A stretch of DNA of 35,841 nt. Origin: Rhabdochromatium marinum. Lineage in GTDB: Bacteria; Pseudomonadota; Gammaproteobacteria; Chromatiales; Chromatiaceae. Within the stretch, counting starts at the first letter, position 1. Every line of letters begins with the position of its first letter. Positions 24,625 through 33,197 of this stretch are shown one piece after another. The notes under the pieces were generated by a model. It did no database searches, was not told the DNA's origin, and saw only the letters and a program-made list of their open reading frames with translations. The stretch lies in contig NZ_NRRS01000034.1 in the NCBI RefSeq assembly GCF_016583795.1, positions 1 through 35,841 of the forward strand, read 5' to 3'. The translations under genes and the position numbers were made by a program.

Positions 24625-25187
24625 CGGGTTTCTGCTTGTCGGGCTTCGAGTCGTTCCAGCAGAATTCGCCAGGCAGCGGTTTTTTGTTCCAGCGTTAGAC
24701 GTGCCATGGCCGGGCTGGTCGAGGGTAGTTGCTGCTGCGGCAGGGCCTGCTGTGCCGCGCTGAGTTGGGGACGAATCCGGCGGTGAAATTCACGCGCTGC
24801 CATACCGCCATTGAACAGGATCGCGCCGATGCTGGGCTGCTGATCAAGGAGCGTTGCGATCGGATTTACCTCCACGCTGGCGGGATCAATGGCCGTATCC
24901 AGGCTACCTTTGCGGGTGCAGCGGCCAATCACATCCCACAGGGCAACACCACGCTGCTGGAGCGCTTGGCACCGCTCGGAGTAGGGCCAATCCACCGGCC
25001 AGCCAAACAGATTCGCCATGATCGGCCAGAACGCATTGCGCGGATGGGCATAGTAGTGCTGCTCGCGCAGTGAGGCGGCGCTCGGCATCGAGCCCAGAAT
25101 CAGCACCCTGGGTGTCGAGCCCAGTAGTGGGGGAAAGCCGTGCAGGACCGGGGAGCAGCTCTCCAGCGGTTCCATGCCGAGGCTCAT
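24612..25187 (-). CDS. DNA-deoxyinosine glycosylase (UDG family 6-like)
   Basis: This 191-residue protein has the uracil-DNA glycosylase superfamily fold markers of the hypoxanthine-DNA glycosylase branch: LILGSMPSAASLREQHYYAH with the PRNAFWPIM stretch, the VALWDVIGRCTRKGSLD segment, and the C-terminal LPSTSPAMA loop. It would excise deaminated adenine (hypoxanthine) from DNA. Its start overlaps the dusA stop (ATGA at 25184-25187), so the two form an operon. A second Met (four residues later) is an alternative start. Confidence 0.87.
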   Translation of the reverse strand: MSLGMEPLESCSPVLHGFPPLLGSTPRVLILGSMPSAASLREQHYYAHPRNAFWPIMANLFGWPVDWPYSERCQALQQRGVALWDVIGRCTRKGSLDTAIDPASVEVNPIATLLDQQPSIGAILFNGGMAAREFHRRIRPQLSAAQQALPQQQLPSTSPAMARLTLEQKTAAWRILLERLEARQAETRYLT

Positions 25188-26221
25188 GCGGCCGTTGGGG
25201 CCAACGGCTGCGTCTCCCGAACCGCTTGCGTGTCATCATCGACCAGGGCGGCGGCTTGGCGCAGCACCTCAACACCCACTCCGGGACGATGCGCCTGTTC
25301 GCTCAGCGCACGGCGCCAGCGCTTGGCACCGGGGCAGCCATTGAACAGACCCAGCAGATGGCGACTGAGGCTGTTCAGAGGGATGCCAGCGGCCAGGCAG
25401 TCTTCGACATAGGGATAGAAGGCTTCCAACACCTGATGACGGCTCGGCAGCGGATGCGGGTCGTCGAATAGATCCCGATCCGCCCGTGCCAGTCGCCAGG
25501 GATTCTGGTAGGCCTCGCGTCCCATCATGACCCCGGAGAGCGACTGGCACCAATGGCGTGCCTGCTCCAGGGTGGTGATGCCGCCGTTCAGCACTAAGGG
25601 CAGCTGGGGGAAATCGGCATGCAGCCGCAGCGCCACATCGTAGCGCAAGGGCGGTACGCTGCGGTTTTCGCGCGGACTCAGACCCTGCAGCCAGGCTTTG
25701 CGCGCGTGCAGAATCACCAGATCACAGCCGGCGGTGAGCAGGCGGGCGATAAAATCCGCCAGCTCCTCGTAGCTGTCACGATGATCGATACCGATGCGTG
25801 TTTTTACGGAAATCGGGATGGAAACCGCGTTCTTCATGGCGGCAACGCCGTCAGCGACCCGCTGTGGCTCGGCCATCAGGCAGGCGCCAAAACGACCGTT
25901 CTGAACCCGGTCCGACGGGCAGCCGACATTCAGATTGATTTCATCATAGCCCCAATCCGCCCCCAGACGCGCGCAGTGCGCCAGTTCAGCCGGCTCACTG
26001 CCGCCCAGTTGCAAGGCCACGGGATGTTCAGCCGGATTGAAGCGCAACAAACGCTCCATGTCACCATGGATGAGCGCACCTGTGGTCACCATTTCGGAAT
26101 ACAGCCAGGTATGGCGGCTGATTAAACGCGCCAAGAAGCGAAAATGCCGATCCGTCCAGTCCAGCATCGGGGCGACGCTGAGCGGACGCTTCCAGGGGGC
26201 GGGTGAAAGGGATGTCATCAT
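25184..26221 (-). CDS. dusA: tRNA-dihydrouridine(20/20a) synthase DusA
   Basis: DusA is a flavin enzyme that reduces uridine 20/20a in the tRNA D-loop. The 345 residues have the TIM-barrel start LSVAPMLDWTDRHFRFLAR, the catalytic-loop GCPSDRVQNGRFGACLM with the general-acid Cys, the FMN-phosphate-binding VLNGGI segment and the VMMGREAYQNPW motif. The HARKAWLQGLSPRENR stretch separates DusA from DusB and DusC. The first of two adjacent ATGs is used. The glycosylase gene overlaps its stop. Confidence 0.96.
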   Translation of the reverse strand: MMTSLSPAPWKRPLSVAPMLDWTDRHFRFLARLISRHTWLYSEMVTTGALIHGDMERLLRFNPAEHPVALQLGGSEPAELAHCARLGADWGYDEINLNVGCPSDRVQNGRFGACLMAEPQRVADGVAAMKNAVSIPISVKTRIGIDHRDSYEELADFIARLLTAGCDLVILHARKAWLQGLSPRENRSVPPLRYDVALRLHADFPQLPLVLNGGITTLEQARHWCQSLSGVMMGREAYQNPWRLARADRDLFDDPHPLPSRHQVLEAFYPYVEDCLAAGIPLNSLSRHLLGLFNGCPGAKRWRRALSEQAHRPGVGVEVLRQAAALVDDDTQAVRETQPLAPTAA

Positions 26222-26327
26222 CGCTCAGAGCATGACATGAAGCGCGGCAGGGCTCAATAGGAGGCTGCGGTCGTGCTGACCGGCTCGGCGATGCGACCGG
26301 GGGCGCTTGTCTGTATCATAGGGACGC

Positions 26328-26387
26328 ATGAGGAAATGGCGCACACTGGTGGCGTTTTTAGGTGGCGTTTTTGTCGGGGTACGCTGA
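26328..26387 (+). CDS. 19-residue hydrophobic peptide ORF upstream of lapB
   Basis: ATG 26328 opens a 19-codon ORF (MRKWRTLVAFLGGVFVGVR) whose TGA shares its last base with the lapB ATG. It has a basic N-terminus and a hydrophobic core, like the first membrane segment of LapA, the usual partner encoded directly before lapB. AGGG lies four bases upstream of its ATG, and TATCAT (26314-26319) could be a -10 element. It may be a translationally coupled leader, a lapA remnant, or chance. Confidence 0.35.
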   Translation: MRKWRTLVAFLGGVFVGVR

Positions 26388-27649
26388 TGGAATGGTTGTT
26401 TCTGCTCTTACCTGTTGCCGCTGCCTCGGGTTGGTGGATTGGCCGCCGTGGCGAGGGCGCACGTGGTCTCGCCGCAGGGCCGGATCCAGCGTATTTTCGC
26501 GGTCTGAACTACCTGCTCAATGAGCAGCCGGACAAGGCGATTGATGTCTTTCTGGAGCTGGCTGAGGTGGATCGGGAAACTGCCGAGACGCATTTGGCAC
26601 TGGGGGCGCTGTTTCGCCGCCGTGGCGAGGTGGATCGCGCCATTCGCATTCATCAGGATTTAATGGCGCGGCCCAAATTGACCTCTCAGCAACGCGCCTT
26701 CGCGCTCTACGAGCTGGGACTGGACTATATGCGCGCCGGGCTGCTGGATCGGGCTGAGAGCCTGTTTAATGAATTGGTGGAGATGCGCTTGCATCTGCAA
26801 CCGGCGCTGCGGGCACTGATCGACATCTATCAGCAGGAGAAAGACTGGTCGCGTTGTCTCGACATCGCCCGGCAGCTTGAGGCGACCGGGGAGACCCCGT
26901 TACGCAATGAGATCGCGCAGTTTCACTGTGAACTCGCCGAGCAATGCCTGCGTGATCAGGACACTGGCGCTGCGCGTCGCCATTTGCAGGATGCGCAGCA
27001 GGTGGACTCCGATTGTATCCGCGCCAGTCTGTTGCAGGCGCAGATGGACATGGCGCGTGGGGATGCCAAGGCGGCGCTGGCTCTCTATGCGCGTGTGGTC
27101 GAGCGTGGTCCGCGCTTCGTGCCAGCACTGTTGCCTGGGCTCAAAGCTTGCTACCAGCGCTTGGGCTATGAGCGTGTTGCGGATGAATTGGGCAAGCTGT
27201 TTCGCGCCCAGCCCAGTCCACCGCTGATGCTGGAACTGTCCGAGGCGCTGGAGCGGGAGCAGGGCGTGGTGGCGGCCAGCGCGTTTCTGATCGATTATCT
27301 GCGCGAGCATGCCGATCTGGCTGGAGCCGAACGTCTGCTGGAGCTGCGTTTGCGCCAGCCGGCGGAGGCCGGTCGAGTCGCAGGCGCTGGCGCCGGCCAG
27401 GTGACGACGGATGCAGCAGCGGATTTGGCACCGGATTCACCGTTGGATCCGGCGGCGGAAATTGTGCTGGGTGTGGTGCGGCATTTGCTCGCCGCGCAGC
27501 CGGCCTATCAGTGCGATCATTGCGGGTTCGAGGCGCGGGCGTTGCATTGGCAGTGTCCGAGCTGCAAGCACTGGGGCAGCATCAAGGCGGTTGAACCCGA
27601 TCAACTCGTGGCGGATGTGGCGCAGTTACGACAGCGGCGCATCGCTTAA
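26387..27649 (+). CDS. lapB: LapB (YciM), LPS assembly regulator with TPRs and rubredoxin-like domain
   Basis: LapB is an inner-membrane anchored cytosolic protein that adapts LpxC to the FtsH protease and so controls LPS synthesis. The 420 residues begin with a membrane helix (MEWLFLLLPVAAASGWWIG), then several TPR units (for example ALGALFRRRGEVDRAIRI), and end with a zinc-binding rubredoxin-like domain with CDHC (376-379) and CPSC (390-393). A ~30-residue Ala/Gly/Asp-rich spacer before that domain is longer than I recall in E. coli. GGGG seven bases before the ATG supports the start. galU follows 44 bases later. Confidence 0.94.
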   Translation: MEWLFLLLPVAAASGWWIGRRGEGARGLAAGPDPAYFRGLNYLLNEQPDKAIDVFLELAEVDRETAETHLALGALFRRRGEVDRAIRIHQDLMARPKLTSQQRAFALYELGLDYMRAGLLDRAESLFNELVEMRLHLQPALRALIDIYQQEKDWSRCLDIARQLEATGETPLRNEIAQFHCELAEQCLRDQDTGAARRHLQDAQQVDSDCIRASLLQAQMDMARGDAKAALALYARVVERGPRFVPALLPGLKACYQRLGYERVADELGKLFRAQPSPPLMLELSEALEREQGVVAASAFLIDYLREHADLAGAERLLELRLRQPAEAGRVAGAGAGQVTTDAAADLAPDSPLDPAAEIVLGVVRHLLAAQPAYQCDHCGFEARALHWQCPSCKHWGSIKAVEPDQLVADVAQLRQRRIA

Positions 27650-27693
27650 ACCGACAATTTAATGTGGAATGAACATTCGCAGGAGCAGACGTT

Positions 27694-28569
27694 ATGGCAA
27701 CCATCCGTAAAGCGGTCTTTCCGGTCGCGGGTCTGGGCACCCGCTTTCTGCCGGCGACCAAGGCCAGTCCCAAGGAGATGCTGCCGGTCGTGGATAAACC
27801 GCTGATTCAATATGCGGTTGAGGAGACTGAGGCGGCCGGAGCCGAGCAGCTGGTTTTCATTACCGGACGCAGCAAGCGCTCCATTGAGGATCACTTCGAC
27901 AAGGCCTATGAGCTGGAATCCGAGCTGGAGCGCGCCGGCAAAACCAAACTGCTGGAGATTGTGCAGAGCGTGCTGCCCGATCATATCAGCTGTATTTATC
28001 TGCGCCAGGCGGTTGCGCTAGGACTGGGCCATGCGGTGCTCTGTGCCAAGCCGGTAGTTGGCAACGAGCCTTTCGCGGTGGTACTGGCCGATGACCTGAT
28101 TCGCAATACGCAGGGACCGGGAGTGGTTGAACAAATGGCCGAAATCCATACGCGCACCGGGGCCAGCGTGCTCAGCGTAGAGGAAGTGCCGCCGAGTGAG
28201 ACCAACAAATACGGCATTGTCGAGACCGAGCGCCAGGCGGATGGCACCCTGCGCGTGACTTCCATTGTCGAAAAGCCGGATCCGTCGCAGGCGCCCTCCA
28301 ACCTGGCAGTGGTGGGACGGTATTTGCTGACACCAGGCATCTTTGCTGAGCTTGAAGCGACCCAGCCCGGTGCCGGGGGTGAAATTCAGCTGACCGACGG
28401 TATTGCGAGTCTGCTTGAGAAAGAAACCGTGGTGGCGCATCCCTTTATCGGCAAGCGCTACGATTGCGGCAGCAAGCAGGGTTATCTGGAGGCGACGGTT
28501 GAGCTGGCGCTGGAACACCCGGAGCTGGGCGACGAATTTGCCGGCTACCTGAAGCGCCTGATGGCTTGA
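27694..28569 (+). CDS. galU: UTP--glucose-1-phosphate uridylyltransferase
   Basis: GalU makes UDP-glucose from UTP and glucose-1-phosphate in the cytosol for LPS, glycogen and osmolyte pathways. The 291 residues are standard. The nucleotide-binding [18 protein letters not shown] with [12 protein letters not shown] is intact, and VVLADDLI, the [10 protein letters not shown] segment and the [15 protein letters not shown] sugar-site stretch are all present. AGGAG is placed about ten bases before the ATG. It is probably cotranscribed with lapB. Confidence 0.97.
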   Translation: MATIRKAVFPVAGLGTRFLPATKASPKEMLPVVDKPLIQYAVEETEAAGAEQLVFITGRSKRSIEDHFDKAYELESELERAGKTKLLEIVQSVLPDHISCIYLRQAVALGLGHAVLCAKPVVGNEPFAVVLADDLIRNTQGPGVVEQMAEIHTRTGASVLSVEEVPPSETNKYGIVETERQADGTLRVTSIVEKPDPSQAPSNLAVVGRYLLTPGIFAELEATQPGAGGEIQLTDGIASLLEKETVVAHPFIGKRYDCGSKQGYLEATVELALEHPELGDEFAGYLKRLMA

Positions 28570-28570
28570 T

Positions 28571-28599
28571 GCGCTCTTGGCAACTTGAGCGCGGGTTGT
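28571..28599 (+). terminator. Possible terminator after galU
   Basis: GCGCTC (28571-28576) pairs with GAGCGC (28587-28592) around a ten-base loop and is followed by GGGTTGTTT. The stem is short and the T run interrupted. Its place directly after the galU stop and before a convergent gene supports a terminator role. Confidence 0.35.
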
Positions 28600-29223
28600 T
28601 TATCCAAGCAGGGCTTTTTCCAGCGCCTTCAGGTCCATAGCGTTCAGATAGGCTTCCAGCATCTCCCGGGTGGCCCCCTGGCTTCCTTCGAGTTGCAGCA
28701 GGATCCGGGTACCCAGCATCAATGATAGCTGGGTGTCGCCGGTGGCGTCTGTCTGCGCGATACCTCGGTAAGCACCAAAGCTGTACGGTTTGGTGGTAGG
28801 TTCGGCTTGTAGTAGCAGGGGCGAGGCCATCATCATGTTCATCATGGCCAGCAGTGGTGAATCGGCAGTGATGGTGATGCGAACCTGGGCGCCAGTGGCG
28901 TCCTGACGATAGCCGCGTGCGAGACTGGTGCCGGTCAACAGGCTGATAAGGCCGCCCGAAATGCTGTCCGCTGGCTCGGCGCTCCAGCCGCTGAGTGGTT
29001 CGGGCAGCAAGGCCAGGCGCTGTTCGGCGAGTTGTTCCTCAATCTGCGCGGCGGCAAATTGCAAGGCTTGAATGGCCACCCGGGGCTCCCCATCGCGGTA
29101 GGCGCGCCGCGCAGCGTCGATTTGATCGGTGATGGGATCGGCGGCGCTCAGGCCGCAGGTGGTAAGCAGCGCGAGCAGCATCATCAGGCTGCCTGTGGTG
29201 ATGAGTCCTTTAGTTTTGAACAT
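28600..29223 (-). CDS. Exported protein of unknown function
   Basis: I do not recognise this 207-residue protein. It starts at ATG 29223 with GAGGAG upstream and has a signal peptide (LITTGSLMMLLALLTTCGLSAAD), probably cut near LSA-AD; a Cys in the h-region does not form a good lipobox. The mature part starts with a helical stretch (ITDQIDAARRAYRDGEPRVA) that looks TPR-like. A beta-rich part follows (AQVRITITADSP, a Met-rich LLAMMNMMMASPLLL), and a C-terminal helix ends in Leu/Ala. It follows 25 bases after the next unknown gene on the same strand, so the two may form an operon. Confidence 0.75.
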   Translation of the reverse strand: MFKTKGLITTGSLMMLLALLTTCGLSAADPITDQIDAARRAYRDGEPRVAIQALQFAAAQIEEQLAEQRLALLPEPLSGWSAEPADSISGGLISLLTGTSLARGYRQDATGAQVRITITADSPLLAMMNMMMASPLLLQAEPTTKPYSFGAYRGIAQTDATGDTQLSLMLGTRILLQLEGSQGATREMLEAYLNAMDLKALEKALLG

Positions 29224-29248
29224 CTTCTGGCTCCTCAGTGAGTTTTGA

Positions 29249-29977
29249 TCAGTGAGTGTTGATTGGCGCATTCTGGCAAGGATTGTCCCTGGCCAGTTGG
29301 TCTTCAAGGTCGCGGGGACTTGCGCCGCGCTGAGGGCGGTTTGACACCGGGTCGAGCGGTGGGTTGCGTCTGGCTTTGATCGGCAGCACTACGATTTGCA
29401 CCGGCACCATGCCGGCCAGGAAGCGCAGAATCGGGTGCTCCAGGCGCTGATTGCCCGCATAGCGAAACTGGCCCTGATCGACGCTCCAGGGAATCTTGCG
29501 GTCGATGAGCCTCCAGATGACCTCCTCGGGGCTGTCGGCAAAGACCTGCAATTCAAACCCCTGTTGATAAGTCGCGGTGCCGGCCAGGGCCGCGCCGACC
29601 AGACGCGGCTGGAAGGGCGCGAAGACTTGCATGGCGGCGAGCGCCTGTTCCAATAGCGCCCGGCACTCGCGCTGGCGTGCCGCACCGCCAAACAGGCGCT
29701 GGCGCTCTAAGAGTTGCTGCTGAATTTCTAGATTGTCGGGCCACTGGCGTTTGTCAGTGATCCCCAGCTGCTCAGCGGCTTTGCGTCTTGCGTGTTCAAA
29801 ATCCTCAATAAGATCGTCAGCCATGAGGCGTGCTGCTTCGTAAGCGAGTTGGCGGTGTCGCGCTACCAGCTCGGTTGCGTGCTTATGTACGCTCGGGCTG
29901 GCGGTTTTCTTGATCCGACGGCTGGTCGGATGCGCGCGTCTGCGCATGCGCTTCGCTGGGGTGTTTTTTCTGGACAT
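29249..29977 (-). CDS. Basic protein of unknown function, possible nucleotidyltransferase-like fold
   Basis: About 242 residues from ATG 29977; the frame is open to ATG 30022, and neither start has a strong Shine-Dalgarno. The N-terminus is very basic (SRKNTPAKRMRRRAHPTSRRIKK), followed by a helical, charged region and then LVGAALAGTATYQQGFELQVFADSPEEVIWRLIDRKIPW. The pattern of a glycine turn, Gly-Thr-Ala, and an LxxFADSPExV strand-helix resembles small nucleotidyltransferase-fold proteins, but a second metal-binding Asp is not obvious, so activity is doubtful. The C-terminus is Arg/Pro-rich. It precedes the exported unknown protein by 25 bases. Confidence 0.65.
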   Translation of the reverse strand: MSRKNTPAKRMRRRAHPTSRRIKKTASPSVHKHATELVARHRQLAYEAARLMADDLIEDFEHARRKAAEQLGITDKRQWPDNLEIQQQLLERQRLFGGAARQRECRALLEQALAAMQVFAPFQPRLVGAALAGTATYQQGFELQVFADSPEEVIWRLIDRKIPWSVDQGQFRYAGNQRLEHPILRFLAGMVPVQIVVLPIKARRNPPLDPVSNRPQRGASPRDLEDQLARDNPCQNAPINTH

Positions 29978-30134
29978 GACGGCAGCAGCCTGGCGCGACT
30001 GATAGCTGGGGACAGGTTTCATCCTGCACCGGGCGGAGCACTTGACGCAAGCCGCTGACTGCTGACTGCCATTGCGCGCTCAGGCAGGTTCCGCCAGCGC
30101 CGGTGCCGTATCCGCGCCGCTACGGCTAAACAGC

Positions 30135-30164
30135 TGTGCAGGGTTTAAAAACATCGTCTATAAT
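30135..30164 (+). promoter_or_regulatory. Possible sigma-70 promoter upstream of pilM
   Basis: A perfect -10 box TATAAT lies at 30159-30164, with a weak -35 candidate TGTGCA at 30135-30140 (18-base spacer). It sits in an AT-rich stretch (30140-30250) 110 bp before the pilM ATG, on the only long intergenic region on this side of the pil operon (29978-30274). No ribosome binding site is obvious for pilM. Confidence 0.4.
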
Positions 30165-30274
30165 CCAGTCATAAAATAAAAAAACCTGGCAGTATGATTG
30201 TTTAAGACAGATTCATAATCTAAACTCGAAGTTAATCCTACCAGGATCGCCAACCATCGCCACCGTTGCTCGCT

Positions 30275-31402
30275 ATGTTCAATCTCGGCCGCAAGAAACA
30301 TCCCCTTCTCGGCATCGACATCAGCTCCACCTCAATCAAGCTGGTTGAGCTGGCGCGCACTGGCAGTTATTCCGCAGGGATGTACCGGGTGGAAAACGCC
30401 GCCCAGGAACCTCTGCCCGCCGGCTGCATGGCGGAGAAGAAAGTCACCGATATCGAAGCCGTCGGCACCGTCCTGGAAAAAATGATGGGGCGCGTGCGCA
30501 CCAAAGCCAAGCACGCCGCCGTTGCCGTTCCGGGGTCTGCTGCGATCACCAAAACGATCGCAATGTCATCGGCGTTGTCTGAAAGTGAAATGGAAGCCCA
30601 GATTCAAATTGAGGCTGATCAATACATTCCGTATCCACTTGAAGAAGTCAATCTCGACTTTGATGTGATTGGCCCCTCGGCTGTGTCGACGGAGATGGTC
30701 GATGTGCTGCTGGCCGCCTCCCGGCGCGAGAATGTCGATAATCGGGTCGCGGTGCTGGAAATGGCCGGACTGACGGCCGAGATCGTGGATATTGAAACCT
30801 ACGCGATGGAAAATGCCTGTGCCTTGCAGTTGGCCAGGATCGACGAGGGGCTGGAGGCCAAGACCATCGCGGTGGCCGATGTCGGAGCGACCACCACCAC
30901 CCTGCATGTACTGCATGGCGGAATCATTGTCTATACCCGCGAGCAGAATTTTGGTGGTAACCAGCTGCTTGATGATTTGCAACGCCGCTACAGCCTCTCG
31001 CGCGAAGATGCCCTTAAAGGTCTGAATCAGCCAGAGTCCTCGCCCGACAACAGCGCAGAGGCCTCGTCAAATCTGCTGACCAAGCGTGTGTTGCCGGAGA
31101 ATGCCCAGACCGAAGTCATTGGCCCCTTCAAAGAGGCCCTGGCCCAGCAGGTCAGCCGTGCCCTGCAATTCTTCTATTCCGCGAGCAGCTTTGGCCGCAC
31201 CGATCAGCTCATCCTGGCCGGTGGCGCCGCGCGTTTGCCCGAGATCGCCGATTTGGTCGAGCAGCGGCTGGGCTTTCCGGTCCAGGTGGCCAATCCATTC
31301 GAAGACATGGTGCTGGCCAAGCATGTTGATCGTGCCGGGCTGGAGCGCGCGGCTCCCGCCATGATGCTTGCCGTCGGACTGGCGCTGCGGGGATTTAACT
31401 AA
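30275..31402 (+). CDS. pilM: Type IV pilus assembly protein PilM
   Basis: PilM is an actin-like (FtsA/SHS2) ATPase at the cytoplasmic face that binds the PilN N-terminus. The 375 residues start with MFNLGRKKHPLLGIDISSTS, containing the phosphate-1 loop; the ADVGATTTTLHVLHGG phosphate-2 region and the ILAGGAARLPEIADLV adenosine region are visible. A TTG three codons earlier is an alternative start. It opens the pilMNOPQ operon; pilN starts two bases after its stop. A poorly conserved Ser/Asn-rich insert lies around residues 255-270. Confidence 0.95.
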   Translation: MFNLGRKKHPLLGIDISSTSIKLVELARTGSYSAGMYRVENAAQEPLPAGCMAEKKVTDIEAVGTVLEKMMGRVRTKAKHAAVAVPGSAAITKTIAMSSALSESEMEAQIQIEADQYIPYPLEEVNLDFDVIGPSAVSTEMVDVLLAASRRENVDNRVAVLEMAGLTAEIVDIETYAMENACALQLARIDEGLEAKTIAVADVGATTTTLHVLHGGIIVYTREQNFGGNQLLDDLQRRYSLSREDALKGLNQPESSPDNSAEASSNLLTKRVLPENAQTEVIGPFKEALAQQVSRALQFFYSASSFGRTDQLILAGGAARLPEIADLVEQRLGFPVQVANPFEDMVLAKHVDRAGLERAAPAMMLAVGLALRGFN

Positions 31403-31403
31403 C

Positions 31404-31976
31404 ATGGCAAGAATAAACCTGCTGCCATGGCGTGATGCACGTCGCCAGCGCCGTCAGCGCGATTTTGCTGCGGCTGTGATTACGGCCGTTGTGATTACCC
31501 TGATGATTGGGGTCGGTGTGCAGATGCAATTCTCGCACATGATCGACAACCAGAAAGCGCGCAATGAGTACCTGAAGAAGGAGATTCGCCAGCTTGAGCG
31601 CACCATTAAGGAAATCGAAGGCCTTGAGGCGCGCAAGCAAGATCTGATCGCGCGGATGAAAATCATCCAGACTCTGCAGGAAAGCCGTCCCGAGATTGTG
31701 CGCCTGTTCGATGAAGTGGTGCGTGCCGTACCGGAAGGGGTTTTTCTCGTCAATCTCAAACAAAATGGCAATTCGGTCACCATTGAGGGCCGCGCTCAGT
31801 CCAATGCGCGAGTGTCAGCGCTGATGCGCAATATCAACAAATCCGACTGGATTGGCGCGCCACAATTGCTGCTGATTGAAAACAAGGACCAGACCGGAAC
31901 CGGCCTGTCGCATTTTCGCCTGAGCTTTAAGCAACAGCGCAAGAAAAACAATGAGGATGCGTCGCCAGGGGCATGA
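31404..31976 (+). CDS. pilN: Type IV pilus assembly protein PilN
   Basis: PilN is a bitopic inner-membrane protein of the alignment complex. The 190 residues start with the conserved MARINLLPWRDARRQRR motif that docks into PilM, then a membrane helix (FAAAVITAVVITLMIGVGVQ), a coiled coil of about 50 residues, and a periplasmic ferredoxin-like fold domain. The start at 31404 is fixed by the INLLPWR motif even though the frame is open to 31368. The C-terminus is Lys-rich (KQQRKKNNEDAS). Confidence 0.95.
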   Translation: MARINLLPWRDARRQRRQRDFAAAVITAVVITLMIGVGVQMQFSHMIDNQKARNEYLKKEIRQLERTIKEIEGLEARKQDLIARMKIIQTLQESRPEIVRLFDEVVRAVPEGVFLVNLKQNGNSVTIEGRAQSNARVSALMRNINKSDWIGAPQLLLIENKDQTGTGLSHFRLSFKQQRKKNNEDASPGA

Positions 31977-32017
31977 TCCAATGCCTATGATCAAACCCAC
32001 GGATATCGAGTGATCGC

Positions 32018-32638
32018 ATGGATATCAATCAACTGAACGAACTCGATTTCAATAACCTTGGCGAGGCCCCGTTGCCGGTCAAGATCGTGTTGACCCTGCT
32101 GCTGTGCGTGGCCATCGGCTACGGCTGGTATCACTTTAGCACCAGCAAACAGATTGACCAACTCAAAGTCGCCGAGCGCAAAGAAGCTGAGCTGAGAAAA
32201 GACTTCGAGGCTAAGCAGAAAAAAGCCGCCAATCTTGAGGCCTACAAATTGCAGTTAGCCGAGATGGATGAATCCTTCGGTGCCTTGCTCAAGCGGCTGC
32301 CCAACAAAACAGAAGTGGATAACCTGCTCATTGATGTTTCCCAGACCGGACTGGCCGCCGGGCTGGAGTTTGAGTTATTTCAACCGACGGGCGAAGAGGC
32401 GCGCGACTTCTACGCCGAGTATCCCATCAATGTGCGCGTCATCGGGCAGTACCATCAATTCGGTGAATTCGTGAGTGGTTTGGCGGCGTTGCCGCGTATC
32501 GTCACCATTCACAACATCGCGATACAGGACAATGGAGGCGGCGGGCGGCGCGGCGCAGCCGCCGAGCCAGGCACGCCTCTGGTGTTGAATGCGGTGGTGA
32601 AAACTTATCGCTATCTGGAAGAGAATACCCTGCAATGA
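32018..32638 (+). CDS. pilO: Type IV pilus assembly protein PilO
   Basis: PilO forms heterodimers with PilN in the inner membrane. The 206 residues have a short cytosolic N-terminus (MDINQLNELDFNNLGEAPLP), a membrane helix (VKIVLTLLLCVAIGYGWYH), a long coiled coil and the family stretch LLKRLPNKTEVDNLLIDVSQTGLAAGL. A Gly-rich loop (DNGGGGRRGAAAEPG) lies near the C-terminus. The gap of 41 bases from pilN is the largest in the operon, and the stop overlaps pilP. Confidence 0.95.
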   Translation: MDINQLNELDFNNLGEAPLPVKIVLTLLLCVAIGYGWYHFSTSKQIDQLKVAERKEAELRKDFEAKQKKAANLEAYKLQLAEMDESFGALLKRLPNKTEVDNLLIDVSQTGLAAGLEFELFQPTGEEARDFYAEYPINVRVIGQYHQFGEFVSGLAALPRIVTIHNIAIQDNGGGGRRGAAAEPGTPLVLNAVVKTYRYLEENTLQ

Positions 32639-33177
32639 GTCTCTCATTCGGTGCCCGTTTGCCTTACGTCACAGCCCTGATTACAGCGCTCGGTTTAGGC
32701 GGCTGTGGTGATGATCCAGGGTTGAATGAGTTACAAGCTTTTGTGGCGGAGCAACAGCAGCGGCGCCCACCGCCTTTGGATCCGGTACCACAAATTAAGC
32801 AGATTGACAATTTTATCTACGACCCGACTGGGTTGCGTAATCCCTTCATCATGGATGAGCTGAGCATTGAAGCCATTGCTCCGGAAACAAGTGGCAACGG
32901 CTTAGCCCCTGATCTGCTAAGGCGCAAGGAAGAACTGGAGCAATACTCGCTTGATTCGTTACGCATGGTGGGAACTTTGAATCAGGACGAAACCATGTGG
33001 GCTCTGATCGTCTCGCCGGATGGCGTGTTGCACCGGGTGAGCGTTGGCAATTATATGGGACGCAATTATGGGCGCGTGACCAGTATCAGTGAGCAAGGCA
33101 TTCAATTGACGGAACTTGTCAATGAAGGTGTCAACGAATGGGTTGAACAGCAAACGTCGATTGCGCTGAAACAGTGA
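32635..33177 (+). CDS. pilP: Type IV pilus lipoprotein PilP
   Basis: PilP links the PilN/PilO dimer to the PilQ secretin. The 180 residues have a lipoprotein signal ending in LGGC (Cys24), a flexible Pro-rich linker, and the beta-sandwich domain with the YDPTGLRNPF and LRMVGTLNQDETMWALIV segments and the VSVGNYMGRNYGRV stretch typical of the family. Start and stop overlap pilO and the possible GTG start of pilQ, respectively. Confidence 0.95.
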   Translation: MSLSFGARLPYVTALITALGLGGCGDDPGLNELQAFVAEQQQRRPPPLDPVPQIKQIDNFIYDPTGLRNPFIMDELSIEAIAPETSGNGLAPDLLRRKEELEQYSLDSLRMVGTLNQDETMWALIVSPDGVLHRVSVGNYMGRNYGRVTSISEQGIQLTELVNEGVNEWVEQQTSIALKQ

Positions 33178-33197
33178 TCGACTGGAGATTTTTCGTC

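Noticed and set aside
30188-30203. sigma-54-like sequence TGGCAGTATGATTGTT before pilM
   Set aside because: The -12 box reads TTGT instead of TTGC, losing the key GC, so a sigma-54 promoter is not supported.
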